From: AWTP1-13 sp963840075
GTDB lineage: Bacteria; Pseudomonadota; Alphaproteobacteria; Rhizobiales; Hyphomicrobiaceae
NCBI GenBank assembly: GCA_963840075.1
Contig: CAWIXS010000031.1
Coordinates: forward strand, 124,001-188,000
DNA length: 64,000 bases
Direction: 5' to 3'
This document shows positions 18,955 to 27,444 of this stretch, piece by piece; within the stretch, counting starts at the first letter, position 1, and the number at the start of each line of letters is the position of its first letter. The translations under genes were made by a program, and so were the position numbers. Below the pieces are notes generated by a model. It made no database searches. It saw only the letters and a list, made by a program, of their open reading frames with translations, and was not told the DNA's origin.

Positions 18955-20424
18955 CTACTCCTCCAACGCCAGAGGCCGGGCGACCGATTCCAGTGGCCTG
19001 CGCTCGGCCGCGACGGCCCAGCGGGCGGAGACAACGGCGGCACCGATCATCAGGGCGGCGCCGAGGAGATAGCCGGCGAACACGCTCGTGCGCGAGCCGG
19101 TGCCGATCAGCGCGCCGAACAGCAAGGGGCCGGAGATGCCGCCGATGCCGGTGCCGATGGCGTAGAAAAACGCAATCGCCAGCGCGCGGATCTCCAGGGG
19201 AAACGTCTCGCTCACGGTGAGATAGGCGGCGCTGGCCGCCGACGAGGCGAAGAAGAAGATGACGGTCCAGCACAGCGTCAGCGTCGTCGCCGAGACCAGG
19301 TCCCGGGCGAAGAGATAGCCGGTCGCGGCGAGCAACACACCGGAAACGGCGTAGGTGAAGGTGAGCATGGGTCGCCGCCCGACGGTGTCGAACAGGCGCC
19401 CGAGCAGGACGGGCCCGAGGAAGTTGCCGGCCGCAAAGGGCAGGATGTACCAGCCGACGTGATCGGCCCGGACGCCATAGAAGTCGGTGAGGATGAGGGC
19501 GTAGGTGAAGAAGATGGCGTTGTAGAAGAACGCCTGCGACGCCATCAGGGCCAGGCCCACGAGGGTACGCTGGCGGTGGGCGTGGAGCAGCGTCGCGGCC
19601 ACCTCGGCGAGCGGCGTGTGGGTGCGGGCGCGCAGCCGCATCCTGGGGAACGGGCCCGACACCAAGGCGTGGCCCTCGCGCCGGAGGCGCGCCTCGATGC
19701 CCGCGACGATGGCCTCCGCCTCCTCCGCGCGGCCGTGGGTGATGAGCCAGCGCGGGCTCTCCGGCAGCCAGGTGCGCATCAAGAGGATGACGAGGGCGAG
19801 AGCCGCGCCGATGGCGAAGGCGGCGCGCCAGCCCATGTCGACGGGCAGCAGGGCGGGGTCCAGGAGCACGATCGAGCCCGCCGCGCCTACGGCAGCGCCC
19901 ACCCAGAAGCTGCCGTTGATGACGAGGTCGGTCCAGCCGCGCACCCGCGCCGGGACCAGCTCCTGGATGGTGGAGTTGATCGCGGCATACTCCCCGCCGA
20001 TGCCCGCTCCCGTGAGAAAGCGGAACAGCGCGAAGCTCCAGAGGTCCCAGGAGAACGCCGTTGCCGCAGTGGCCACCAGGTAGAACCCGAGCGTTATGAA
20101 GAAGAGCCGCTTGCGCCCCAGCCTGTCGGTCAGCCAGCCGAAAAAGACGGCGCCCAGCACCGCGCCGGCCAGATACGCGCTGGCCGCCAGGCCGATATCG
20201 GTGCTGCTGAGCAGGAGGACCGGGCTTTCTCTCAGCGCCCCGGCGACCGCGCCCGCCAGGGTCACCTCGAGGCCGTCGAGGATCCAGGTGATGCCGAGCG
20301 CGGCGACAACAAGGGTGTGGAACCGCCCCCACGGCAGCCGGTCGAGACGCGCCGGAATGTCGGTCTCGGCGATGGCCCCGGTGCGCGACGGGCCGCCTCT
20401 GCCCTGCAAATCCACATGAGACAT
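18955..20424 (-). CDS. MFS transporter (sugar/aromatic acid:H+ symporter type)
   Basis: A 489-residue inner-membrane protein with about 12 hydrophobic helices. The loop between helices 2 and 3 has GWLTDRLGRKRLFF, the first half ends in PESPRWLITHGRAEEAEAIV, and the second half repeats a weaker form of the loop motif (RLFDTVGRRPML). These are the marks of the SP/AAHS groups of the major facilitator superfamily. The first 30 residues are cytoplasmic. Substrate cannot be read from sequence. The gene stands alone between the TA pair and a pseudogene. Confidence 0.9.
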   Translation of the reverse strand: MSHVDLQGRGGPSRTGAIAETDIPARLDRLPWGRFHTLVVAALGITWILDGLEVTLAGAVAGALRESPVLLLSSTDIGLAASAYLAGAVLGAVFFGWLTDRLGRKRLFFITLGFYLVATAATAFSWDLWSFALFRFLTGAGIGGEYAAINSTIQELVPARVRGWTDLVINGSFWVGAAVGAAGSIVLLDPALLPVDMGWRAAFAIGAALALVILLMRTWLPESPRWLITHGRAEEAEAIVAGIEARLRREGHALVSGPFPRMRLRARTHTPLAEVAATLLHAHRQRTLVGLALMASQAFFYNAIFFTYALILTDFYGVRADHVGWYILPFAAGNFLGPVLLGRLFDTVGRRPMLTFTYAVSGVLLAATGYLFARDLVSATTLTLCWTVIFFFASSAASAAYLTVSETFPLEIRALAIAFFYAIGTGIGGISGPLLFGALIGTGSRTSVFAGYLLGAALMIGAAVVSARWAVAAERRPLESVARPLALEE

Positions 20425-20433
20425 GGCCCGTGC

Positions 20434-21085
20434 TTAGCAGCTCGCGCCAACTCGGCCAAACGTCGGCGAAGCACAGCGGTTCTGCTGGCACGCCGCGGCA
20501 AGGAGCGCCGGCGCGGGCGGCGCCGGCGCTCCCTGAACGGTGCGGAAGATGGCGCCGAGCGCGCCGAACACCACCATCAGGGCCACGATAAAGAGGACGG
20601 CGACGGGCGTAAGCACCGCCAGCACGATCGGCAGGTTTCCGCTCATACCCATGCAGACCGCCAGTCCGAGCACCAGGACCGCAGGCAGCAGCAGAAGGAA
20701 GGCGACGATGCCGATCTCGCTGTCACCTCCAACCGCTTCGCCCCGGGTGCGCTTGAGAATAGCGTAGGACCGCTTGCCGCGCAGCGACGGCGTCCGGCCC
20801 GCGAACGCCTCCAGCGTGCACAACCCCAGAGCCGCGTTGAAGGAGATCGCGACGAACGCGCAGGCAACATAGAACGCGAACAGACCCGCTTAGACGAGCG
20901 GCTGATCGAGCTTCGCGTGCTCCAGCAGAAATTGCAGCGTGCGCTGGCTGTCTGCCCCGGCCTAGACCGACAAGACGGTCACCCCGAGCAACAGCACTGA
21001 AGCGGCGAACGAAATGATCGGCAGCAGAAGCAGCTTGGGAGAGGACGGACCAGCTCGCCCCTGCGATGTGCTCCTCTTGGTCGCC
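20434..21085 (-). pseudogene. Decayed DUF6159-type membrane protein gene
   Basis: Fragments of one membrane protein appear in order but in broken frames. GASWSVL is in one frame, then KLLLLPIISFAASVLLLGVT in another, an in-frame TAG (20962-20964), QFLLEHAKLDQPLV, an in-frame TAA (20890-20892), FNAALGLCTLEAFAGRTPSL, and directly after it KRSYAILKRTRGEAVGG followed by two more membrane helices. In the DUF6159 family about 90 residues normally separate the FNAAL and KRS blocks, so these are deleted. The C-terminal end after IFRTV is also degenerate. A frameshift, two stops and a deletion mean this is a true pseudogene rather than an error. Confidence 0.75.
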
Positions 21086-21121
21086 ACGCGGCCCGATTCC
21101 GTTCAGTCGCAGGAGGCCGCC

Positions 21122-21763
21122 TCAGACCAGGCACCAGACGCTGGAACGCTTGATCTCGGCGTCCTCCAGATCGCGCGTCACGGGCACCGAATACTGCGCG
21201 ACCTCCACGAAGCGGTCCTTGGGGAAATGGCTCCGGCGCGGGTCGCCGACCAGCACCGCCGCGCCCTCGGCGTGTGCCGCTTCCAGGAAGGCCAGCACCC
21301 GCTCGGCGAGCGGCCGCTCGTAGAACAGGTCGCCGACCAGGACCACGTCGAAGCCGGCCGGCCAGGCAGAGAGCAGATCGCGGCCCGTCGCCTCCACCGC
21401 CACGTCGTTGGCGCCGGCATTGAGGGCGATCGCCGCCAGCGCGAACGGGTCGATGTCGGCGGCAAGCGCGTGCGCCGCTCCCGCCTTCATGGCGGCGACG
21501 CCGGCGAGCCCGGAGCCGGCGCCCAGGTCCAGCACGCTGCGACCGGCGACGAGGTCCGGATGGTCCAGAAGATGGCGCGCCAGAGCCTGTCCGCCGGCCC
21601 AGGCAAACGCCCACCAGGGCGGCGGCACGTTGATGCGGCCCAGCTCCTCCTCGGACTTCTGCCAGATCGACAGCGATTCCTCGGCAAGGTGGAGCCTGAT
21701 CTCGGGCGCCAGCGGCACAGCCAGCAGCCTGGTGTTGGCGCGGACGAAACGAGCCTCTTTCAT
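21122..21763 (-). CDS. Class I methyltransferase (ETF-beta lysine methyltransferase-like)
   Basis: About 213 residues from the ATG at 21763. A TTG twelve codons upstream is also open. Motifs: PPPWWAFAWAGGQALAR before the SAM site, LDLGAGSGLAGVAA (motif I), ADIDPFAL (motif II), and VVLVGDLFYERPLA, where the GDxFYE signature marks the METTL20/PrmA-like group that methylates electron-transfer flavoprotein beta or ribosomal proteins. The C-terminus ends SSVWCLV. No etf genes are next to it. It is separated from the downstream pseudogene by less than 40 bases. Confidence 0.82.
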   Translation of the reverse strand: MKEARFVRANTRLLAVPLAPEIRLHLAEESLSIWQKSEEELGRINVPPPWWAFAWAGGQALARHLLDHPDLVAGRSVLDLGAGSGLAGVAAMKAGAAHALAADIDPFALAAIALNAGANDVAVEATGRDLLSAWPAGFDVVLVGDLFYERPLAERVLAFLEAAHAEGAAVLVGDPRRSHFPKDRFVEVAQYSVPVTRDLEDAEIKRSSVWCLV

Positions 21764-21958
21764 GGTCGCGTCACAGCCCAACAGGCTCGCTCTGCCCAAT
21801 CGCCGGGCATTGTGCCGTCAGCAACGCCATATTAGATTTTCCCAGGAAGCGCCGAATCTTTCATCGCCGCGCGACAGTTGCCCAGAATTTGCACCCTGAG
21901 ATTTCGGATTGCTGACGGGTGTCAATGAAAATTTCACGCCCTGGTCCGTCTTGTTGTG

Positions 21959-23398
21959 ATGTCCGCACCGTTGGGGATGCGATTGGCCGCCGCCTTTGAC
22001 GAGATGCACGGCAATACCGGCGAGGTGCGAGAGCCCTACCGATCCGTGCACGACTGGCTCGAGAGCCAGGACATCGACGACCTCGTGCGCAAGCGCAGCG
22101 AGGCCGAGGCCCTGTTCCGCCGCACCGGGATCACGTTTGCGGTCTACGGCGAGGAGGCCTCCTGTGAGCGGCTGATCCCCTTCGACATCGTCCCGCGCAT
22201 CCTGAGCGCGGCCGAATGGCGCCGGCTTGCCGCCGGTATCGAGCAGCGCGTGCGCGCCCTCAACGCCTTCATCTACGATGTGTATCACCGCCAGGAGATC
22301 ATCCGGGCGGGACGGGTGCCCGAGGACCTCGTCATCCAGAATTCGGCGTTCCTGCCCGAGATGATGGGCGTGGAGCCCGCCCGCGGCGTCTACGCCCACG
22401 TCATCGGCATCGACATCGTGCGCACCTCCGAGGGCGAGTTCTTCGTGCTCGAGGACAACACGCGCACGCCCTCCGGGGTCTCCTACATGCTGGAGAACCG
22501 CGAGACCATGATGCACATGTTCCCCGAGCTGTTCGCCCGCAACCGGGTGGCGGCGGTGGAGGACTATCCCGACGACCTGCGCCTCACCTTGGAGAGCGTG
22601 GCGCCGGCCAATCTCGACCGCGAGCCCACGGTGGTGGTGCTGACGCCGGGGATCCACAACAGCGCCTACTTCGAGCACTCGTTCCTCGCCGACCAGATGG
22701 GGGTGGAGCTGGCGGAAGGGCAGGACCTCCTCGTCGCCGACGGCGCCCTGCAGATGAAGACGACGCAGGGCCTGAAGCAGGTGGATGTCGTCTACCGGCG
22801 CATCGACGATGCCTTCCTCGATCCCTTGGCGTTCCGCCGCGATTCGCTGCTCGGCGTCGCCGGCATGTTCGACGTGTTTCGCGCCGGGCGGCTCAGCATC
22901 GTCAACGCGCCCGGCGCCGGCATCGCCGACGACAAGTCGATCTACACCTACATGCCCGACATCGTCGAGTTCTACACCGGGCGTGCACCGATCCTGAGCA
23001 ATGTGCCGACCTGGACCTGCCGCAAGCCCGAGGACCTCGCCTACGTGCTGGAGCACCTCCCCGAGCTGGTCGTGAAGCAGGTGCACGGCTCCGGCGGCTA
23101 CGGCATGCTGGTGGGCCCCGCGGCGACGCGCGAGGAGATCGACGCGTTCCGCCTGCTCATCGAGGCGCGCCCGGAGCGCTACATCGCCCAGCCGACGCTG
23201 GCGCTCTCCACCTGTCCCACCCTGGTCGAGAAGGGTTTCGCCCCGCGTCATCTCGACCTGCGCCCCTTCGTGCTGGTCGGCGACCGCGTGCGCCTCACGC
23301 CAGGCGGCCTCACCCGGGTCGCGCTGCGCGCGGGCTCGCTGGTGGTGAACTCCAGCCAGGGCGGGGGGACGAAGGACACCTGGGTGCTGCAGGAATGA
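21959..23398 (+). CDS. Circularly permuted ATP-grasp protein (Anbu operon)
   Basis: A 479-residue protein of the circularly permuted ATP-grasp (DUF404/DUF407) family. Conserved blocks include FIYDVYHRQEIIRAGRVPEDL, VLEDNTRTPSGVSYMLENR, NAPGAGIADDKSIYTYMPDI, VVKQVHGSGGYGMLVGP and HLDLRPFV. ATP-grasp enzymes form amide bonds between a carboxylate and an amine, and this clade is always found with alpha-E, transglutaminase-like and often Anbu genes, suggesting synthesis of a peptide or a peptide tag. ATG 21959 is preceded in frame by a GTG. It is first in the operon. The expected next gene is pushed 540 bases away by an inserted cassette. Confidence 0.92.
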   Translation: MSAPLGMRLAAAFDEMHGNTGEVREPYRSVHDWLESQDIDDLVRKRSEAEALFRRTGITFAVYGEEASCERLIPFDIVPRILSAAEWRRLAAGIEQRVRALNAFIYDVYHRQEIIRAGRVPEDLVIQNSAFLPEMMGVEPARGVYAHVIGIDIVRTSEGEFFVLEDNTRTPSGVSYMLENRETMMHMFPELFARNRVAAVEDYPDDLRLTLESVAPANLDREPTVVVLTPGIHNSAYFEHSFLADQMGVELAEGQDLLVADGALQMKTTQGLKQVDVVYRRIDDAFLDPLAFRRDSLLGVAGMFDVFRAGRLSIVNAPGAGIADDKSIYTYMPDIVEFYTGRAPILSNVPTWTCRKPEDLAYVLEHLPELVVKQVHGSGGYGMLVGPAATREEIDAFRLLIEARPERYIAQPTLALSTCPTLVEKGFAPRHLDLRPFVLVGDRVRLTPGGLTRVALRAGSLVVNSSQGGGTKDTWVLQE

Positions 23399-23399
23399 A

Positions 23400-23937
23400 G
23401 GTTTCAGGGTTCAGGGGTCAGGTTTCAGGGACGGTGACATCGAGCATCAACTCGTACGGCGACCTCGTCGTGGACCATCATCAAGGACAAAGGGGTGCAG
23501 TAGGAGCAAAGTTCCACGGATCGGGAGGCTGCGGTGAGCATAAACTCCTATTCGCGACTTGGTGGTATGGCAGAAGGCGATGCGCCTGGCTGGAGAGGCG
23601 TATCAACTGGCCGGACTCCTGCCCAAAGCAGAGGAATACCGTCTGACAAGTCAGCCGCTACGTGCAGCTACCTCTGTGCCCACGAATACCGCGGGAGGCC
23701 ATGGCCGGGGAACGCGGAAGGACTATGCCAATTTCGTCTCGATTGCACGGGGATCGCTGGCGGAAACGGAGACGATGCTCCTCTTGTTGGTCGACGTCGA
23801 GCTGTTGGCAAACGAACGTGTAGGGCCGGTGCTGGCGCTCTGCTCGGAGATCGGCAGGATGCTGAACGCATTGCTTGCACGGCTGCGCAACACGACCAAC
23901 TCGCGCCCCTGAAACCTGACCCCTGAAACCTGAAACC
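23400..23937. mobile_element. S23-gene cassette bounded by 31-bp inverted repeats
   Basis: A 538-bp segment starting two bases after the ATP-grasp stop and ending at the base before the alpha-E ATG. Its ends (23400-23430 and 23907-23937) are inverted copies of 31 bases made of GGTTTCAGG units and match at 30 of 31 positions. Inside lies one S23 four-helix-bundle gene, whose stop codon is in the right repeat, plus a second, diverged copy of the gene's first codons (SINSYGDLVV, around 23443-23472). No transposase is present. The structure suggests a non-autonomous insertion or REP-like cassette. The repeat type recurs at 25719, 59785 and 61053. Confidence 0.65.
23534..23912 (+). CDS. S23-type four-helix-bundle protein (frameshifted near start)
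   Basis: About 125 residues. The body DLVVWQKAMRLAGEAYQLAG, RLTSQPLRAATSVPTNTAGG and FVSIARGSLAETETMLLL is the S23/IVP four-helix-bundle family, first known from 23S rRNA intervening sequences and common in variable loci. Its role is unknown. A GTG at 23534 with GGGAGG five bases upstream gives MSINSY, but one extra T near 23550 puts this out of frame with RDLVVWQ, so the sequence as given needs a one-base correction or a weak TTG start at 23559. It is carried in the inverted-repeat cassette. The AEG/IAEG motif usual here reads TAGG. Confidence 0.72.
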
Positions 23938-24900
23938 ATGCTAGGCCGCACTGCCAACGACCTGTTCTGGATGTCGCGCTACATCGAGCGCGCCGAGAAC
24001 ATCGCGCGCCTCCTGGAGGTCGGCTATCGCATCGCGCTCCTGCCGCGCGAGGGCCACGGCCGGGACGAGGAGTGGCGCTCCACGCTGCACAGCATCGGCT
24101 GCGAGCGCGGCTATCTCGCCAAGTACGGCAAGTACGACACGCGCCATGTCGTCAACTTCGTGCTGTTCGACACCGACAATCCCTCGAGCGTCTATTCCTG
24201 CCTCTCCACCGCGCGCCGCAATGCGAGGGCCCAGCGCACCGCGCTCACGCGCGAGATGTGGGAGAGCCTCAACGCCGCGTGGCTCGAGCTCTCCGCCATC
24301 GACCCCAACACGTTGGCATCCGACGCCCTGCCCCCGCTGCTCGACTGGATCAAGGAGCGCTCCGCCCTGTTCCGCGGCACGCTCCTCAACACCATCCTGC
24401 GCAACGACACCTTCTTCTTCAGCCAGCTCGGCACCTTCCTGGAGCGCGCCGACAACACCGCCCGCATCCTCGACGTGAAGTACTATGTGCTCCTGCCCCA
24501 CAACGAGCTGGTGGGCGGCGAGATCGACAGCGTGCAGTGGGCGGCGATCCTGCGCTCGGTCTCGGCCCACCGCAGCTACCGCTGGGTCTACAAGGACAGC
24601 TACAAGCCCTGGCGCATCGCCGACTACCTGATCCTCAACCGGCAGATGCCGCGCTCGCTGCGCTCCTGCTACGAGGAGATCACCCAGGCGCTCGTCGACC
24701 TCGACACCTTCTACGGCACTCCCGAGGCGCCCCAGGCGCTCGCGAGCGAGATGCTGCGCGAGATCGCCGAAGGCGACATGGACGCCATCTTCCAGTCGGG
24801 CCTGCACGAGTTCCTCGCCGACTTCCTCACCCGCAACAACCGGCTCGCCTGCGAGATCTCCGCCGCCTACCACTTCACCGACAGTGCCGTGCCATGCTGA
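23938..24900 (+). CDS. Alpha-E domain protein (DUF403, Anbu operon)
   Basis: A 320-residue helical protein starting MLGRTANDLFWMSRYIERAE, the conserved opening of the alpha-E family, with further blocks LRNDTFFFSQLGTFLERADN and YKDSYKPWRIADYLILNRQM. Its biochemical role is not known. It is obligately linked to circularly permuted ATP-grasp and transglutaminase-like genes and is thought to take part in the same peptide-bond chemistry. The ATG touches the right repeat of the S23 cassette, so there is no Shine-Dalgarno, which is odd for an operon gene. Its stop overlaps the next start by seven bases. Confidence 0.92.
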   Translation: MLGRTANDLFWMSRYIERAENIARLLEVGYRIALLPREGHGRDEEWRSTLHSIGCERGYLAKYGKYDTRHVVNFVLFDTDNPSSVYSCLSTARRNARAQRTALTREMWESLNAAWLELSAIDPNTLASDALPPLLDWIKERSALFRGTLLNTILRNDTFFFSQLGTFLERADNTARILDVKYYVLLPHNELVGGEIDSVQWAAILRSVSAHRSYRWVYKDSYKPWRIADYLILNRQMPRSLRSCYEEITQALVDLDTFYGTPEAPQALASEMLREIAEGDMDAIFQSGLHEFLADFLTRNNRLACEISAAYHFTDSAVPC

Positions 24901-25703
24901 TACGGGTCCGCCACGTCACCCGCTACATCTACGCCGAGCGTGCGCGCTACGCGGTGCAGAGCCTGCGGCTCACGCCGGCACCGTTCAAGGGCCAGCGCAT
25001 CGCCGACTGGCAGGTGCGCGTGCCGGGATGCGCCAGGCCGCTCGAGTTCCGGGACGGGTTCGGGAACATCATGCAGCTCGTCACCATCACCCGGGCGCAC
25101 ACCGAGCTCGTGATCGAGGCCGCTGGCACGGTGGAGACCGAGGACCGCAGCGGGATCGTCGACGGCCTGCCCAAGATCGTGCCCACGCGGGTGTTCCTGA
25201 GAGAGACGGCACAGACGCGGGCCGATGCGGCGATCCGGGCGCTGGCGCAATCGGTCCCCACCACCGACACGATCGACCAGCTGCACGCCCTCGCCAACGC
25301 GGTGCGGGACCGGGTGGACTACGTTCCGGGCGCCACCCATGTCCACACCGGCGCCGCCGAGGCGCTGGCGGACGGCAAGGGCGTGTGCGCCGACCACGCC
25401 CACATCTTCATTGCCGCCGCACGCACGCTCGGCATCCCGGCGCGCTACGTCACCGGCTACCTCGTGCCGGACGACGACACCTCGGCGAACGCCCACCATG
25501 CCTGGGCCGAGGCCTATGTCGATGCGCTGGGCTGGGTCGGCTTCGATGTTGCCAACCGCCTCTGTCCCACCGACCGCTACGTGCGCCTCGCCTGCGGGCT
25601 CGACGCCGCCTATACCGCGCCGGTCACGGGCTCGCGCATGGGCGGCGGCGACGAGAAGCTCAACGTCTGCGTTGCGGTGCAGCAGAAAATTGCGCAGCAA
25701 TAA
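24894..25703 (+). CDS. Transglutaminase-like cysteine protease (Anbu operon)
   Basis: A 269-residue protein with the bacterial transglutaminase-like N-terminal domain (MLIRVRHVTRYIYAERARYA) and the catalytic triad Cys165 in GKGVCADHAH, His202 in NAHHAWAEAY and Asp218 in VGFDVANR. Bacterial members usually hydrolyse amide or isopeptide bonds. ATG overlaps the alpha-E stop (ATGCTGA), so the two are translationally coupled. With ATP-grasp and Anbu it makes a system able both to form and to cut peptide-like bonds. The start and length match the family. Confidence 0.93.
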   Translation: MLIRVRHVTRYIYAERARYAVQSLRLTPAPFKGQRIADWQVRVPGCARPLEFRDGFGNIMQLVTITRAHTELVIEAAGTVETEDRSGIVDGLPKIVPTRVFLRETAQTRADAAIRALAQSVPTTDTIDQLHALANAVRDRVDYVPGATHVHTGAAEALADGKGVCADHAHIFIAAARTLGIPARYVTGYLVPDDDTSANAHHAWAEAYVDALGWVGFDVANRLCPTDRYVRLACGLDAAYTAPVTGSRMGGGDEKLNVCVAVQQKIAQQ

Positions 25704-25718
25704 CGAGGTCGGGGACTG

Positions 25719-25818
25719 GGGATCAGGGATTGGGGACCAGGTTGGGTGTCAGTCTTCAAGAATGGCCTCACCACCGCACGGGCCAGCCCCTAATCCCTAA
25801 TCCCTAATCCCTGAAACC
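25719..25818. repeat. CCCTAATC/CCTGAAACC repeat pair before Anbu
   Basis: The left arm (25719-25737) holds GGGGATCAGGGATTGGGGA and the right arm (25787-25818) holds tandem CCCTAATC units ending in CCCTGAAACC. The right arm is an inverted form of the left. The pair fills the gap between the transglutaminase and Anbu genes and shares units with the S23 cassette ends and with 59785-59870. Confidence 0.65.
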
Positions 25819-25853
25819 TTCTTTCGCTGGGCCGCGTCCACGAGGATTGCCGG

Positions 25854-26588
25854 ATGACCTACTGCGTCGGCTTGCGGCTCAACCGCGGCCTCGTCTTTGC
25901 GGCCGACACGCGCACCAGCGCCGGCAGCGACAACGTCGCCACCTTCCGCAAGCTCTACTACTGGCGCAAGCCCGGGGAGCGGGTGATCGTGCTGTGCTCG
26001 GCCGGCAATCTCTCCATCACCCAGTCGGTGATCAGCATCCTCAACGAGCAGCTGGTGCGCGAGCTCTCGCCGGGGGCGGAGAACCTGTTCACCGTGGCGT
26101 CGCTCTATCGCGCCGCCCGCCTCGTCGGCAATGCCATGCGCGAGGTGCGCAAGATCGACGGCGAGCAGCTGGAGGCGGGCGGCTCCTCCTTCAACGCCAA
26201 CTTCCTGCTCGGCGGGCAGATCGAGGACGAGGTGCCGCGCCTCTTCCACATCTACCCCGAGGGCAACTTCATCGAGGCCACCGACGACACGCCGTTCCTG
26301 CAGATCGGCGAGCACAAGTACGGCAAGCCGATCATCGACCGCGTGGTGGAGCCCCACATGCGGCTCGGCGAGGCCGCCAAGCTGGCACTCCTGTCGTTCG
26401 ATTCCACTCTGCGCTCGAACCTCTCGGTGGGGCTGCCGATCGACCTCCTGATCTACGAGCGCGACAGCCTGGACGTGCGCCGCGAGAAGCGCATCGAGGC
26501 CGACGACGAGTATTTCCGCAAGCTCTCCGCGGCATGGTCGGAGGCGTTGCGCTCGGCCTTCGCCAGCATCGAGGAGTTCAAGGTATAG
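25854..26588 (+). CDS. Anbu, bacterial proteasome-homologue peptidase
   Basis: A 244-residue Ntn-hydrolase of the Anbu (ancestral beta subunit) family, close to HslV and 20S beta subunits. After removal of Met1 the protein would start with Thr (TYCVGLRLNRGLVFAADTRT), the catalytic nucleophile. Asp17 and a Lys near 32-33 in mature numbering fit the proteasomal triad. Further family marks are SAGNLSITQSVI and GGQIEDEVPRLFHIYPEGN. Anbu forms helical or ring oligomers and has no dedicated ATPase. GAGGA precedes the ATG. It is the last gene of the ATP-grasp/alpha-E/transglutaminase operon, so the modification made by those genes may be its substrate. Confidence 0.94.
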   Translation: MTYCVGLRLNRGLVFAADTRTSAGSDNVATFRKLYYWRKPGERVIVLCSAGNLSITQSVISILNEQLVRELSPGAENLFTVASLYRAARLVGNAMREVRKIDGEQLEAGGSSFNANFLLGGQIEDEVPRLFHIYPEGNFIEATDDTPFLQIGEHKYGKPIIDRVVEPHMRLGEAAKLALLSFDSTLRSNLSVGLPIDLLIYERDSLDVRREKRIEADDEYFRKLSAAWSEALRSAFASIEEFKV

Positions 26589-26604
26589 GGAGGCGGGTAC
26601 GCCC

Positions 26605-26668
26605 GTCATCCCGGAAGCCGAGCCGCAGGCGAGGCTATCCGGGACCTCCCGCAACGAGTTCGAACCCC
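26605..26668. repeat. Half element of the GTCAT family
   Basis: It starts GTCATCCCGGAAG and runs into CTATCCGGGACCTCCC, matching the left half of the element at 45113-45250. No right-hand ATGAC end is present. It lies just after the Anbu stop. Confidence 0.6.
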
Positions 26669-26673
26669 CACCT

Positions 26674-27374
26674 TCAGCGCCGGTGTCGCTGCATCCAATC
26701 CGGCGGCGGCTGCAGGACATTTCTGCCGTTGGCATCAACCACGACGCATGCGTGCGGACAATGCCCCTTGTACTGGTTGCACTCGCTGATAGCGCAGCTC
26801 CGCGCCCCGGCCTTCGTGGTCGGGGCGCACGTGCTGCCGCGGAAGCCGCCTTCGCATCTGCCGAGCGTTCCTTGCGGATGGCCTGGTCGAGCTCGCCTTC
26901 AAGCTGGCCGACGCGCTTCCGCAGGGTACCGGCCTCCGTCTGAGGCTCCTGCAGCGCGGCTTGGGGCTGTTTGGAAATCTCAGCTGCCTTTTCACCCGCG
27001 GAGCGTTCCCTGCGGATGGCCAGGGCGAGCCCGTCTTCGAGCTCGCCTATGCGCTTTCGCAGGACGCCGGCCTCCGTCTGAGCCTCCTGCAGCTTGGCCT
27101 GGAGACGTTTGGAAAGTTCGGCCGACTTGGTTGCTTCGACCCCCGCGGCCGCCTGCAGCTCGACAAGCTTCGCCTGGACGGACTCCGTCTCCGCCTTGGC
27201 TCGATCGAGCTTTTCGCCCGCGAGCGACAAGTCCTTGCGCGCTTCGCCCAGGTTGCTCCGCCGCAGGCAAGCGTGCTGCGAGCGCGGCGGTCCGGGCCTC
27301 GGCCCGGTCACCAAGTTTTGCGCGATGAGGCCGGCCTGCTCGCGCCGATAGTTAATGGATATGCCGTTAGCCAT
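26674..27374 (-). pseudogene. Coiled-coil protein with Cys-rich tail, frameshifted
   Basis: From ATG 27374 the reading MANGISINYRREQAGLIA leads into a long coiled coil with two tandem repeats of about 47 residues (units like LRKRIGELEDGLALAIRRER and LRKRVGQLEGELDQAIRKER). Two small frame changes occur near 27310 and 27265, where the coiled-coil pattern hops to the next frame and back. A third near 26850 switches to a frame encoding CAISECNQYKGHCPHACVVV and ending NVLQPPPDWMQRHRR with a stop at 26674. The joined protein would be about 230 residues. No family recognised. It may be a decayed gene or carry sequencing indels. Confidence 0.5.
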
Positions 27375-27444
27375 TGGCGCGCCCGACGCGGGAGCGCCGC
27401 GCGTCGATCGACCGCGCGCTTTGCTCCAGTGCGAAGGCGGTGCC

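Noticed and set aside
26640..26680. GAGTTCGAACCCCCACC resembles a tRNA T-loop
   Set aside because: No complementary T-stem, anticodon arm or acceptor stem can be drawn around it, and it lies in a repeat remnant.
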